Source of the DNA: Rhinopomastus cyanomelas
Taxonomy: Eukaryota > Chordata > Aves > Bucerotiformes > Rhinopomastidae
Assembly (NCBI GenBank): GCA_013400115.1
Contig: VXBP01001835.1
Span: 1-64,000 of the forward strand
Direction of reading: 5' to 3'
Length of the DNA stretch: 64,000 bases
Positions 36,201 to 50,200 of this stretch are shown in pieces. The stretch's first letter is position 1. The number at the start of each line of letters is the position of its first letter. The position numbers and the translations under genes were made by a program. The notes beneath the pieces were generated by a model. That model worked only from the letters and a program-made list of their open reading frames with translations. It had not been told where the DNA came from and did no database searches.

Positions 36201-38183
36201 AGCTGCTCAGATACAGTGAGAGGGGTGAGTAAATCTGAAACTGTGGTTTACAACACGCTACCACATTTTTTTCATTAGGTGGTCATGGGTTGGCCACTTT
36301 ATCTGACTCTTCAGAAGAAGCTAGGACCTGGGGTTCTAACTGACAGGCAACTGAATATGAGCCAGCAGTGTGTCCAGGTGGCCAAGAAGGCAAATGGCAC
36401 CCTGGCCTGTGTTAGAAACTGTCTCTCCAGCAGGAATAGGAAGGTGATTGTCCCTCTGTACTCAGTACAGGTGAGGCTGCACCTTAAGTTTTGGACACGT
36501 CAGTACAAGGGAGACATCAGGGAGCTGGAGAGAGTGCAGAGGAGGGCAGTGAAGCTGGTAGAATGCCTGGAGAATAAGTCTTATGAAGAGATATTGAAAG
36601 AGTTTGGGCTATTTTGTTTGAGGAAGAGAAGGCTAAGGGGAGACCTCATCACTCTCTGCAACTATCTGAAAGGACACTGTAGGGGTGTTGGTGCTGGTCT
36701 CTTCTCACAGGTCATTAGTGACGGAACCAGAGGGAATGGCTTCAAGCTTCAACAGAGTAGGTTTAGATTGGACATCAGGAAAAAAATTCTTCAGGGAGAG
36801 AGTGGTCAGGTGCTGGAATGGGCTGCCCAGGGTAGTGGTTGAGTTCCCCCCCATTCTTAGATGTGTTTAAAAGTCGCTTAGATGTAGTGTTGGAGGATAT
36901 GGCTTAAAGGTGAACTTGTAGAGTAGGGTTGATGGTTGTACTTGATGATCCCAAGGGTTTTTTCCAACTTGAATTGAGTCTATATTTAATATTTTGTTAA
37001 ATATAAAAGAGTCCTCCCAGAACTCAGTGTGAGCACAGACAGTGGCAGAGGCAGAGCTGAGAGGGTAAGATGTCCTGCTGGGTGAGAGCCCCTGGGATAT
37101 GCTAAGAGATTACATTGACATGCTTATAACCCTTTCTACTTTTGATTTATATTATATATTCTGATACATATGTATATATTTTTATATACATATTCAACTC
37201 AGTTTATGAACTGGATGGTGTTGGAATTATGTAAACTCTGCTATTAAATGGCTTTTTCCAAGGAGCTTATTCTAAGCATAAGAATTGGTGTTTCTCATGT
37301 ATTTTCTGGTGTTAGTGCCCTGCTGGATTTCAGAATGACGGGTTCCATATCAGTGTAATGACATGAGAGGAAGGGTACAAGTTTATCATTGCTGCTAATT
37401 GTGAGTCTGTTGTTTTTACAATGCCATCTTGGCCTGGGCCTCAGTTGGAGACCTGTTCTGTTTGGCACCAGAGAGGAAAGTATTAAACTATATTCTTCTC
37501 CTCAAAAGCTTGTAATGTACATAGAAAAGAGAAAGGCAGGCTCACATGTTTGGCAGTGAGGCTGTGATTAGACCTGACCTCCCTTAGGAATGTGCTGGGG
37601 CAGGGCTTGATTTGGCCAGTTTGGGCCCTTAATGTGCTATAGCTATCTTGTGTGTGGAGAGAACTTCATTGTTGAGAGGTACAAGGTTTCACCTATATTA
37701 CCATGTGGCATGGCTGTGCTATCGTCATAAGAATATTGTCTACAAGCAATTAATCAGGTAGAAAGTATCTTCTAGATAATAAGGAGATGTTAACTATGTG
37801 TATTTTTTTAGAGATCCCATTATTAATGTCCCTATTCAAAATAATTTGGTTGAACATAGCTGTATCTCAGTTTTCTTGGCTGATGTTTGGTGTTTATCAC
37901 CTACATTTTTACTCACATTTGAGATAGTTTTTCATATTCCTTCCTGCGTGTGAAAGGAAAAGCACACAGAACAAGGAAAGACTTTTGGATGTGCAAAGGC
38001 TGCAGTACAATTGGTTATATTGAGAGTTTTGTTGAATACCTGGGGTAAACTCTAAGGGGTAGTAGTAATTTTTACCTTAAAATTCTAAGCCAACTATAAC
38101 AAATTTGTGATTGCACTTATTGACTGTCTACCTGTTATCATTCCACTTGCATATATTTATTATTTTGATTATTTTTTTTTTAG
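33291..38183 (+). other. PATJ: Probable PATJ 5' intron
   Basis: From the CpG block to the start-codon exon. It holds one long CR1 (36300-36992), an imperfect tandem duplication around 35221-35268 (TTCTGAAATCTAATGA units) and an AT-rich TATATA stretch at about 37148-37195. No further exon is recognised. Confidence 0.6.
36300..36992 (+). mobile_element. CR1 LINE fragment with a long open ORF2 remnant
   Basis: Plus-strand copy in the PATJ 5' intron. An open frame to 36842 covers the ORF2 C-terminus (LNMSQQCVQVAKKANGTLAC, KDRRAV-like core ELERVQRRAVKLVECLE, LFCLRKRRLRGDLITLCNYL). It ends TTTTCCAACTTGAATTGAGT, with almost no ATTCTATG tail. Not a complete element: the 5' part of ORF2 and ORF1 are missing. 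Confidence 0.95.
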
Positions 38184-38250
38184 CTCTCATCTAAGTTATT
38201 CTGACCAGTTGCAGAAATACCCTTCAACATGCCTGAAAACCCTGCTGCAG
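38184..38250 (+). CDS. PATJ: PATJ exon with start codon (coding from 38229)
   Basis: The acceptor follows a T-rich tract ending TTTTTTTAG. 45 nt of 5' UTR precede ATG at 38229, in a good context (A at -3). The exon encodes MPENPAA, matching the PATJ N-terminus, and leaves one base of codon 8. The donor is GTATGT. Confidence 0.92.
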
Positions 38251-41200
38251 GTATGTCATCACAAAGTTAGGACTTCTTTTAAGCAGTGAGAAATGAAGCT
38301 GTTGCTAATGTCAACCTTTCTGTGATGCAGATAAACAGCAGGTGCTGCAGGTCCTTGATCGTCTGCAAGCAAAACTGCGAGAGAAAAGAGATTCCCAACA
38401 TAATGAGAACCTGACTGTTTTACGGAACACGCTCAGGAGCCCGTCGTTTAACCAGATACTGACTCTCCAGCAATCCATCAAGCAGCTGAAGGAACAAGTG
38501 AGTGTAAAATTATGGTTCTTGGTGTCATGCTAACTATGGTGAACTTGCAACTTAAACTGGGGCATGTAGGCGTGCCTTAATGAGGGTGCTCTTGTTAATA
38601 AGCTGTAGTGTGGTGTGAGTGAAGGAGCAGGTGATGGGGCAGTGTACTTGGAAAGGGATACAGAGGAGACCAGCACTGAGAACCACATCAGTTGGATCTG
38701 CCAAACACATCAGCTCTAGATTTGAGTTCTGAGCACAGTTGGAACTGTGTGGATCCTTTGTTTTTCAGAGAAGCTAAATACAGTTTATCAGCAAACTGGC
38801 AGCATCTTTTCTCCTTAAAATACATCACTTAGTTTCTGCTGACTTTTATGAGACTGGTTAACCTGCTTTGGGAAATAAAATCCAGAAAATCACTCCTGAA
38901 GGTCTGCCAAGCTCTGATGCAGATGCACCCAAGCTGTCTTTAAAAGGACTCGGTCTCAACAGCAGAAGGAACTTTTGTGGATTGGTTTATAATGCCAACT
39001 GACACTTAGCTTTTTGTGGACATTGGCATCAGAGAGACAGCTACATGAGCAGGTCTCACCATCACGCATGCAAGCTTAAAATCAGGCATGCCCTAAGGAA
39101 CAGCCATCCCTGTCACTGCAGTGGGGTGAACATCACGGAGACAAGACCACTTTGTTGTCATTACCAAAAGTACTGCACATGTTCCTCTCCAGGTAGCACG
39201 GTAGTGGCTGTGCCGTTCATTCTCCCTTCTTCCCATGTTCACATAGGTACCGCATCTGTTCCTTCCTTCCAAAGCTCGGATCATGTGTGCAAGCTATTAA
39301 AAATGTGTGAAAAATGCAAATATGTCTCAAATCCTACTTTGTGGCTGTGTGACATAATGGATTTTACATCCAGAATGTTCACAGTTATTGTATCTAGAAA
39401 ATTCAGGTTTTCTTGAAATTCTTTTTCAGCTTCTGTCATAAGCAGTTTAGTTCCGGATGAGAATTTTCAGTTTACTATGTTGCACTGAGAATACTTCTGC
39501 AGTTCTTTCTTATCTGTCAGAACTAAAAATTGAGCTGCAAGTTCTAGCATTGACAGCATGTTCAATGGCTGTCTGGGCTCTCTCTGGGGAGTAGATAATA
39601 CAGACCAGGCCTTTGGCTCCTGAGTGACTAAATGACTCTTAAAAAATTTGGATTCTTGGGCCAAAACTGTCTAGGTTTGCCTGACAGCTGCAACAATATT
39701 CCAGTGTCTCTAATGCTTGGTGCTTTTGCATGGGCTTTTCTGGAATATTGGGGTGAAAAGAGGATAATGGGCCCAGGCAGGGGAAAAGCATGAAAGAAAC
39801 AGTAAGAAAATTGATGTAGTCAAAACACAGCTGAAACATTCAGGGAACTTCCATGCTGAAAAACATTGTGAATGGAATCATCATGACTGGAAAGGACCTC
39901 CAGGATCAGCCCTCATCCCAACATCTCCATATACCATACCCTCAAGTGCTCTAGCTTCCTGCACCACATTCTGGTCTCCCACACCACATTCTGGTCTCCA
40001 AGCTGGTGGACCATGGGTTCGATGGGTGGACCACTAAATGGGTAAGGAACTGGCTTGATGGCCGCACCCAGAGAGTGGTTGTCGATGGATCCATGTCTGA
40101 GTGGAGGCCAGTGACAAGTGGTGTNGGTTTCCCAGGAACGTGGTGGAGGTGCCATCCTTGGAGGTGTTTAAGGCCAGGCTGGATGGGGCTCTGGCCAGCC
40201 TGGTCTAGGGTGGGGTGTCCCTGCCTCTGCTGGGGGGGTTGGAACTGGATGATGGTTCCTTCCAACCCTGAGTGATTCTGATTCCATGGCTTCTCCAGTG
40301 AGGTGAGCCTGCTCTGGCAGGGGGGTTGGACTGGGTGATCTTTCGAGGTCCCTTCCAATCCCTGATGATTCTATGATTCTAGCTACTTGGTTTTTAAACA
40401 CCTGGGGGACAGTGACTCCACCATCTCCCAGGGCAGCCTGTTCCAGTGCCCAGCCACTCTCTTAGTAAAGAACTTCTTCCTAAGATCCAAGGTAAACCTC
40501 TCCTGACACAACTTGAGGCCATTTCCTCTTGTCCTAGCATAGTAATTTAGGAGAAGATTTGATATGATAGCTTGGTTATAACTTCTATATTACCTTTGCC
40601 TAATTCATACAGGTGAGTATATCTGAATGTATATGTGTATAAATGAACAGTCTGCAACACAATGTGAAAATCTTCTGGCTTTAATACTTCTTCTACCTCT
40701 TCCTTCATTTTCAACAGCTCAATTACATGCCTCCTGACCGTTCAGTGGAGTTTGACTTTACTAAGAGGGGGCTGTTAGTGTTTGCTGACAAATCAGTCAC
40801 TGCTGGGAGCGTGTATGCACCTTGCAGTTCCCCAGAACTCAAAGCATCCACCTTCACTCCCAACCTGGGAGTTAATGAGTTTAACACAATCATCCGACAG
40901 ATGGCAAAGGTAAGGTGCTTAGGTTTGGGCAACCAAATTTATTTTCCCCTGATGGCAAACTTTTTCTGTGCAGACTTTTGGAGTACTTTTTCAAACCTTC
41001 TCCTTTGTGGTGTATCTGCGAGTATGCTGTCTCCTAGCCAGTAGGAGAATAGAAGTGCTGAGGATAATTTTCCCTGTGAAAGATAATGTCAGCAGTTTAG
41101 TGGTTTGTTTGGTTTTTTTTTCTCTTTCTTTGCCAATTTATTTCATTTTGCTTTCTACCAAACACACCAATGTAAAAGAGACATCGCGGTCACCAGAAAA

Positions 41201-44200
41201 TGTCTTTTGGTCTTTGAAGCCACTTATTTGAAACTGGATGTTTTCTGCAGCAGCTTGTTTTGATAGGGAGACTTGTTTATTTGGCAATATACCAATATTG
41301 TCATATATGAACAGTGCAAGTGGTTAAAAGAACTGTAGTGTAATATTTTCTTTAACTCTTTGTTTAGGATGTCTTAAATTTGCCAGGCAGATGCTGATTT
41401 CATTAATGTGGGATGTAGTGTGTACCAGATGCTTATAGAAGTTGTACAGGTGCAGACATCCACCCTGGGTGGGATTGGCATTTCTACCACAAACGTATTG
41501 TTCTGTGTTACTTTGAACTGTTAATGTAATTGGTTAGTCATGCCTTTCTGTATTAAGTAACTGTTGCTAATTGACTACCTTAATGTAGCTGTAAAATTGT
41601 GAGCATAACTCTTCTCATTAGTGTGTCATTAACTCATCAGATAAAAGATTTAGCAGTAAGGACTGCGTGTTAATTTGGATAAAGCAGCTGAAAGAGCAGT
41701 GCATTCTCTATTTCCCAGTAAACAACCACAGAAAATCTTGTGTTAGAACTGGAAATCTGGAGATCACAAAAGCAACCTGTTTTTTTAACATTGTGAAGTT
41801 GCAGGAAGGAGAAGGAAATTAATTTCTTTCTTTAAAAGCTGCACTCTTGTGAACGCACACCTAAAAGTCGGCATTAAGAGCAAGGGGAGCCTGAAGACAA
41901 GTAATTTCGTTTAGCTATGCAGCATTTCCAGAAATCCCCAATATATTGCTCTAGACCACTTCGTTCATCGTTTTCATCTGGCTTGGAATTCATCTCATAA
42001 TGTGAATGAAGTGTGAAAGCAGCTCTTAAATTCCCTGAGGTTTTAGAACCTCAGAGTGCTTGCATATCCAATACTCTGCTATATTAAAAATATTAAATGG
42101 AGGAGCTTTTATAGAAATAACATATTCAGTATTTTGCCTTTGTTTAGTGTCCCAGTGTTCATGAATTTTAAACCAGCTTGTTCTATTGCATTAAAAATTA
42201 GTAAATCGATTCTTTTTTCATGTTTTATTAGGGCAGACAAATAGAATCAATAAAGATTGAAAAGCCTTCCATTGGAGGTCTTGGATTTAGTGTGGTTGCC
42301 CTTAAAAATCCCAGCTTGGGAGAAGTTGGTGTCTTTGTCAAGGAAGTCCAGCCAGGAAGTGTCGCTGACAGGTGAGATCTTTATAATTGTACTGGAAAAT
42401 TGGAATAGTTCCATGAAGGGAAAAGTCAAGACTTTCACATTGAAAACTCTATCAATAGACTAACTGTTTGTCTGAGTTATCTAGTAGAATATTTTGTTGG
42501 TGGTAGCTTGAATTCTGGCTCTTCGACTAAATGGACTTGTGTTTTGAGGATCAGATTTTCAGATGAGTTTTAAGTATCCAAGCCATTCATAAGTGGAATT
42601 TCCAGAAATCATTACTCACTTTAGAAAATCTTGATTAAAAAACAAAAGAAAACTTGGAGAATAATACAAGGAAAATAAAAATTAGCCTCTGTTAGAATTT
42701 TTATGCATTGTCTCCCTGAAAGATATTTTCTTCCCCTTGTTTCTTTATTTATGTGCCCATGACAATGCCCTATTTATAGTTGGTTTTACTGTTTGTTTCC
42801 TGTGTAAATTTAGATCCAGTCCTCCTGACAGATCCCTGCACAGATGTCATCATAGAATCGAGGCTTCAGGCAGTTTCTTCCCGTATTGTCTGTGGGTTTG
42901 CACCCAGGAACAAAAGAAAGAGCAATCCTTTAGAAAGAAAATGCAATTGTAAAACCACAAGAGTTGGCATGAGACAAATGCAGTGCTTGGAATTATGTTT
43001 CAAGAAAATGTGTCTAGATTTCAAGTCATTGGTGTCACTTTTTAAATAACACATGTCAGGAAGTGCCAACACAGGATGACAAAAAGAGTGGGAAGAGGTT
43101 GGAATGATAATGGCTATGGGCCCACAGAGAACACACCAGAGAACACTTAAAGAAAAGCGTATTAGGCTCTTTCAAAGTGGAGACAGATGGACTGATCTGG
43201 ATGTCAAAGGGAGGGTGAATATCTCACTTTAGGATTTGATGACCTGCTGCTCACTTTCTTTGATGAGAAAATCTAAAATATGGTTTGTGCTTGAAGAAAA
43301 TGATTTCTGGGAAACATCTTAAACATAGCATGACAAAAAGAGAGTTAAAAATCCCTTAGTTAAGATATGCAGTTATATTGTTTCGGAGTTTGTAAATTTC
43401 CCCAGCATGCTTCCCATTTTACTTCTGAGACAAGATCTCCTGGAGACTTTTTTTTGGATTCCTACAGAGCTTTGAAGGCAATGTCTGTCTGTGTAACAGT
43501 TTGGTCTCGTGCTCACAATGAATGTTTAACAAAGGAGATGAGTGATGGTTTCTCTCTTGTCACAAATCTAAATTCATCACTAAGGGTGAATTAACTGTGA
43601 AATTTATATTCTCTTATGGCATAAGACGAACTGCGCATGGCTCAACAAAAGTTTAATGGCTGAAGTTTGATATTGCAAATACTGAGTGAAATAGAACTAA
43701 GGGGCTCATTGATCTGTTGGTTAAATAATAATACGAAATGATGTCATAGCCTGACTTGTGGGTGCTTGGAGATGCTAAACATGATGAAGCATAGGTCCGA
43801 GCTCATTATACAAAACAACTTCATTTCCACCCTGTAATTCAATATCATCAGGACAGAATGAGAGAATTTCACTGAATTTTGAATAGAAACAAGGGGTAAA
43901 AATGAGCACATTTCTGTAGCATGATAAAGCTGGAGCAGAATCTGGCTGGGCAGTTCAGCACAGCATGGATTGCCTGCTGTTTGTATGTTGGTGGAGACAG
44001 ACTAATAGGAATAAATTTTAAATGTCTAACTGTTTAACCTTGCCTAAATGTGCATTTTGCATGTTGATGTTTAAATTACACAAGCCTGTTGCGAAGTCAC
44101 TGTGCTGTGTTTTGAAGTTTCTTTTAATGTTTTGTGAAGGGATCAAAGACTGAAGGAAAATGACCACATACTGGCCATTAATGGCACCCCATTGGATCAG

Positions 44201-47200
44201 AACATTTCCCATCAGCACGCTATTGCCCTCCTCCAGCAAGCCACAGGATCTCTACATCTGGTTGTTGCTAGGGAGCCGGTTCAAGGAAACAGCAGAACTT
44301 CGACTGTCTTACTAAGTGATATAAATCCACCTGAGACTGTGAGTTGTCGTAATACTGTCAAGATCGGATTCTGAACTGTGCTGGGTATTTTTGGGTGTGT
44401 GGTTGTGTTCATGTTACAAAGCTTTATCTGTAGGGCTTTTTTTTCTTTAATGAGATTTTCTCTGTGATGGCTTTTCATTTAGGCTGATTGTGCAGTAAGT
44501 ACAAGGCTTCCATTGCAGAGCTGCTTGAAGTTGGTATAAAATAGATCCTGGGTTTTTATGGGATAGCAGAAGCTTTAGTAGATCAAGATATTCTTAGCAG
44601 CAGGGTCTGTTCAGAATAGTCTGGGTAAAGCATTTTATATGTGTCCCCAGCTGAAATCTACTTGTGCTCAGCAGTTAAAGGTGCTCTGATTACATTTTAA
44701 AAGAGTGTAAACACAACTTATCAGGAGCTCTGCTTGAAATATCCCAACCAATTTCAACTTAAACTGCTCAACCCAAAAAAGCCTTCTCTTTGTGTTAAGT
44801 ACAAACAAAAAGAATCTTTAACAATCTGTTAAAGGATCTCTCAATCCCTGTTTATTTATCAGGGTTGGGGTGTGTTTTTCGAATCTGCAAATTTAATTGT
44901 CTATGGACCCTTTTGTTTGCTCAAACAAGGAGACATTGCCAGTGGGACATGTATTAAGCCAGGGCTGAACTTCCATCTGTGTTCAAACCATACAGTCCAG
45001 GTAGCTTCCCTGAAAGTTGGTCAAATGATGTACCTAAATCCAGGGTTTGCAATATTGGAATCTTCATGTATTATGCTAGCAGGTTTTGATGAAAATCTGC
45101 TTAAAGGCAGTGCTTTTCCTGATTCTCAGTAATTGTTTCCCTCATGATTATTACAGAGCTAGTGAAATCTGAAGGGTTTAGTGGATAATCAATATTGTTT
45201 ATTGCACTGAAAATTTTAAAGAATTAACTTCAACTGCTTTTTCATTGAAAGATCTGCACCGAACAGACTAACAAAATTAAATAAAAATATATCTCTCTGC
45301 AGGGGGTCTTTAAACTTTTTTATGATATTGAACTGGCTTTGGCAAACATTTTCAGTATGCTAATAAATCCTGTATTTGCAGAAGGCTTAAATCTGCCCAC
45401 TTTGCCCCATTTTGGTTTCTACAAGATATTAATCTGACAGAAACATTGGCTGGGTTTGGGTTGCTTAACAGCTTTGTTATTTTCAGATTGTCTTGTAGAA
45501 CATAAGGTCAGGGTACAGTGTAGCTTAGAAACATGTTTCCACTTCAGTATGGCAGAATATTCTGCTGTGTTATTAATTCAGCGAGTGCTGGCGGTGTTTG
45601 GAGTGCACAAGTGAAATAGCAGTAGAAGAATTTGGGCAATGCTAAGCCAAAAAAAAACACTAGGCCAGTGCAAGCTTCTTGCCTCTGTTTTCCTCTGTTG
45701 TTTGCAGCATTCTTGATTTAAGGAAAATTAAAAGGATAGTTTTTGTTTTGGCAAGGAAAAAAAATCTTAAAATGGCTTTTTTTATTCGTCAAGTTTTTTC
45801 CTCGTATCCTGTTATCCTGAACATGGAGGACAAGATGTGTGTTTAAAAACAGATGAGAAATCCCACTGCGTATTTATAAGGAAACAAAGCTGACTAAACA
45901 AAATCAAGAGATTCCCACTATGTGTGGTAGAAAGAGAAAATTGCTCTGAGTAATTCTCCTCACTCTTGGTACATGTGAAAGTGAGAAACATGAATGATCA
46001 ATTAAAATTAAAAATTTCCTGTTTTTATTAATTGCAGATTCACTGGGGCCACGTTGAAGATGTTGAGCTAATTAACGACGGTTCAGGATTAGGCTTTGGA
46101 ATTGTAGGAGGAAAGTCGAGTGGAGCAGTTGTAAGAACAATTGTTCCTGGGGGATTAGCAGATCGGGTAATTTATTATATTATGTCACTTCTTGTTTAAT
46201 TGTAAACTACAATTAACTGGTTTTGACAGTCCTAAAATAAACCAATATACTCAAACAAAAGGAAGCTGATAGCATCAAATTCTGAATGCCAATAGATACT
46301 TCATAAATAAATGTGTTGAAGGTATGATTGAGGAAAAAGTCAGCACCTGATAAGAATTAAGTTGTTTCTCACACATACTTTGGCTTTTATAGCCTTGTTG
46401 AACGTGGAGAAATTCTAAGAAGTTATCTAACCTTCTAATATTTTCCGTACTTTTGATATATTCCGTCCTGGGGAGGAAAAATTCTCCTAATGGATTTGCA
46501 TATTCTCTAGTTTTGCACATTTGGCATCATCTGTATGGACAAACTCTCCAAATCGAACAGTCAGACAAGAGAATTTGCTCTAGTGAAGTAATTGTGTTGT
46601 AAGGTCCAGTTTATAGATTGAAGATGTCCTATATTTAGTGGGTTTGATCCCTGCCTTGTGGTCTGATCAGTTCAAGGAGACACTTAGAATTGATACAAAG
46701 CCTTTTGAAGTTACTGATACCTTTTCAAGTTGCTCAGGTACAGTTTGCAACCTTTGATTGCTGAACTTTAAAGACGCAGTGCAAAGTGTTGCTACATTAG
46801 TGACAGGACAAGGGGGAATGGTTTCAAACTAAAAGAAGGGAGATTTAGATTAGGTGTTAAGAATAAATTGCTCTATGTGAGGGTGCTGAGACACTGAAAC
46901 AGGTTGCACAGGGAAGTTGCGCTGCTACATCCGTGTAAGTGTTCAAGACCAGGTTGGATGGGCCTGGTCTGGTGAGAGGTGTCCCTGCCTATTCCAGGTA
47001 GTTGGAACTAGATGATCTCTGTCCCTGAGGTTCCTTCCAACCTAAACCAGGCTATGGTTTTAGGAGTAGACCGTGTGCAAGAGCAAAACTGATTTGGATT
47101 TGGAACATGAATTTGATCGTGACGAGTTACGGTATTTGAGTTCTGGGAACCCATGCGGACAAGATCCAGTAACATACGAAAGAGAGGGGCTAAGGTACTT

Positions 47201-50200
47201 CCCTCTAGTATAGGATGGAAACAAAACCTGGAGCTTCGGCGAGCTGTACTGGAAAATGTTGGCGTTTGCTTGACTGGCTCCCACTGAACCTGCCACGTAT
47301 GAAGGAGTATTTTTTTAATTACTGTGTAACACCTGTTTTGCTGTAAGGAATAAAGTGTTTTGGCTACAAATGAAGCGTGTAAGTTAAGAACTCACCACAT
47401 CATTCTCAGCCGAATGAGGCATCATTAATAACATGTGAAATAATGAGTGCATATACATGTTAAAATTGGATGAGTTTGTAAATGAGTTTGAGCTAGTTCT
47501 GGGAATAACTCAGCTCTGATTGCTGTATAAATCAATGCACCTAAGGCAGTGGAGCTGTGCTGATCGATACCAGCTGAGGATTTGGTCCTATAAATGCTTG
47601 CTTGTAATAGAAATGATGATGTAGGTCATGAATCATAATTATCATGTAAAAAACGGTTTGTGTGGAGTCCTGTTACCTTCGGTGGATTTACTCGCTTGAG
47701 TTGGAGCAAGTCATATGAGAAAAGAATTGCCAGGCTAATATAAAAGTATTAGGATAAACTCTGAAAAGTCCTAAATCAAAATGCTGAGCCTTTTATTCTA
47801 ATCTGTATTCTGTGAAACATACATAACAACCTGAAAGCGTTGCTGCCTGTTTTCTCCTAAACCAGGAAAGTAACTGTTTTCTTGGGAATGGTGCAACTCA
47901 ACTGTTGTGTCTTAGTTTTGGAAAGGCAGATTTACCACTGTTGACCACTGTGGAAAAACCATGGTTGTGCAAATACTTCCTTTAGTTATTTAATGTGTTG
48001 CTGCCATAGTTGTTCCAGTGGTATTTTCTGGCATGCACAGATGCCTGTACATAGTTTGAAGTTTATAATGGAAAAGATGTTTCACATATAGACTGGAAAT
48101 ACAGATTTCTTCAATTTTATTTATGTTTGAAGGATGGGAGGCTCCAGACAGGAGATCACATCTTACAGATCGGAGGGACCAATGTGCAAGGAATGACCAG
48201 TGAACAGGTTGCACAAGTGCTGAGAAACTGTGGGAATTCTGTCAGGATGATCGTTGCGAGAGACTCAAAGTATGGAATCGTGGAAACTCCGCCAGCTCCT
48301 GTGAGCTGGCCAGTCAGCACATTACCTTCCTTTCAGAATGGAAATGTAAGTATCTGGCATTTACTTCTGACACTGTAAGAATGTTTGTGGCTTGTGATCA
48401 GAAAGGAGGAGAACAAAGTGTTCTTGAGACTTAAAGTGCTTCTCCTCTCTTAAGCTTGTGTGTATTTAAGTGGTCATAACTATAGCTCTGCCTTCTATAA
48501 TTCCCCCTTTTTCCTGGATATTACCAGCTCTATAGAATTTATTTCAGAGTGGATAATTTAATTACCAACACCATAAACGTTATTGATAAATGGTACTTTA
48601 AGTTCTCCTTCTTAGCTCGTTACATTTTTGCAAATCCATCATTTGTAAGTGGATTTAAAAGTTGCCAGTGAATTTCCCTAGACTGAAATCCAGAGCGCCG
48701 TGGCCATACTAGAATTATTCAGCACAATCATCTTTCTGTGGAGCATAAGTGTGATGTTTTCATAGTCTACGCTACTGTCTGTGATAGGAAATATATCTAA
48801 AAATTTGAAACTTGTTTTAGCAAATCTTATCATGGTCATATCAAAGTCTCTTGTTTTTGAAGTCATTCTTTTCAGTTTTGAGTAATTAAAATCAACAAAT
48901 GCTACACTAAGTGTACAGTAGGTCTTGAAACATAAACAAAGCTGTGCTTGTATACCATCTGCTACTACTGCACTGCTTAGATTTAGGTGTAGAATCTCAG
49001 TAGCCTTTTCTGTCTTGTCTAGTTTTTTGAACATGAGAGAAAAGGGCTTTTTTTTCTTTCCTTTTAAAAAATACCATTTTTAAAGGTCAGGCTAGCAATC
49101 ATGTTGTTACAAACTCACCTTCCCTCTGACTGGGTGTAGTGCAAAGGCAGCGGCTGAAGCTGTCAGGGAAGTACTTTGAGTCTTTCTCAAGCTCCTCTTC
49201 TCAGAAGAGGGAGTGGTATGGCAGGAAACAGTGGCAGAGAGATGGGAAAGGTAAATCTTATGTACCTAAGGTTGGAGTCTTAGCAGTGGGCTTGTCTAAT
49301 GTGCTGAAAAAATCTTTCCCTGGAGACCTAGCATCGTTAGGAAGTGGTTCATTTCTGGCTTTGTTTTTTTCCAAAGCCTGCATTAGGAAAAAAATAACAC
49401 TGTCCTAGCTTTGTTTCCTCCACATAGTAGTGTTTCCCTCTCTTCCCTGACTCAAAGACAGGCCTTGTTGTTACTAACTGACCCTGAGCCTCTCTACACA
49501 CTTTTTCCTTATGGATATATTTTTCCTGTTATATAGCTTAGAGGGGGAAAAAAACCCTCAACCAAACCATGCTGCAATTCCATCTACTTTCTGAATGTCA
49601 TCTATTGTTTTCTGAACTGAATAGTGCCTTCGTGTTTAGATTGAAATAACTCTTCTTTCTGGTATTAAGAGAGATTTGCTGAGGTCAAGAGGAGTGGCTG
49701 ATCCAAACACATTTATTAATTTAATGATGAGTTTAATGATCTGCCTTTTGGTTTGTGTCTGATTTATAACAGAACTTTTCCCTATAATCTAATTTCGCTC
49801 TGCTTTCTGAGTACTTTCACTAGCTGAGAGCTAGGGAATACAAAATACCTTCCTTTTTATTGCAAACCAGCAGAAAAGTGTTTGAATATGTAGTTATGGG
49901 CTTTTTCAGGTCTTAATAGTTGATTTCTGTAGCATGAGAGCATTGACTATGAAGAGCTTTTGATTGTCACAAGAGCAGGAGCACCCTCAAGGCTGCAGTT
50001 TGTTTCAGGTGTTGCTATCGGCTTGTTTGCTGGTTCGGTTCCCTCTCTTAAAGATAAAAGTGACACGGTATCAAAACTTATCTTCATCTCTGTCAGTGCC
50101 TCTGGAGCAAGAGAGTTGGAAAGCATTTAATGAGCTTGAGGAATTGGCTAGTGGAGGAAGGTGTGATAGGAAAGATAGCTGTCCATTGATTTCTCCTTCA

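Noticed and set aside
36279..36842. 187-codon open frame as a host gene
   Set aside because: It is the C-terminal part of CR1 ORF2, annotated as mobile element.
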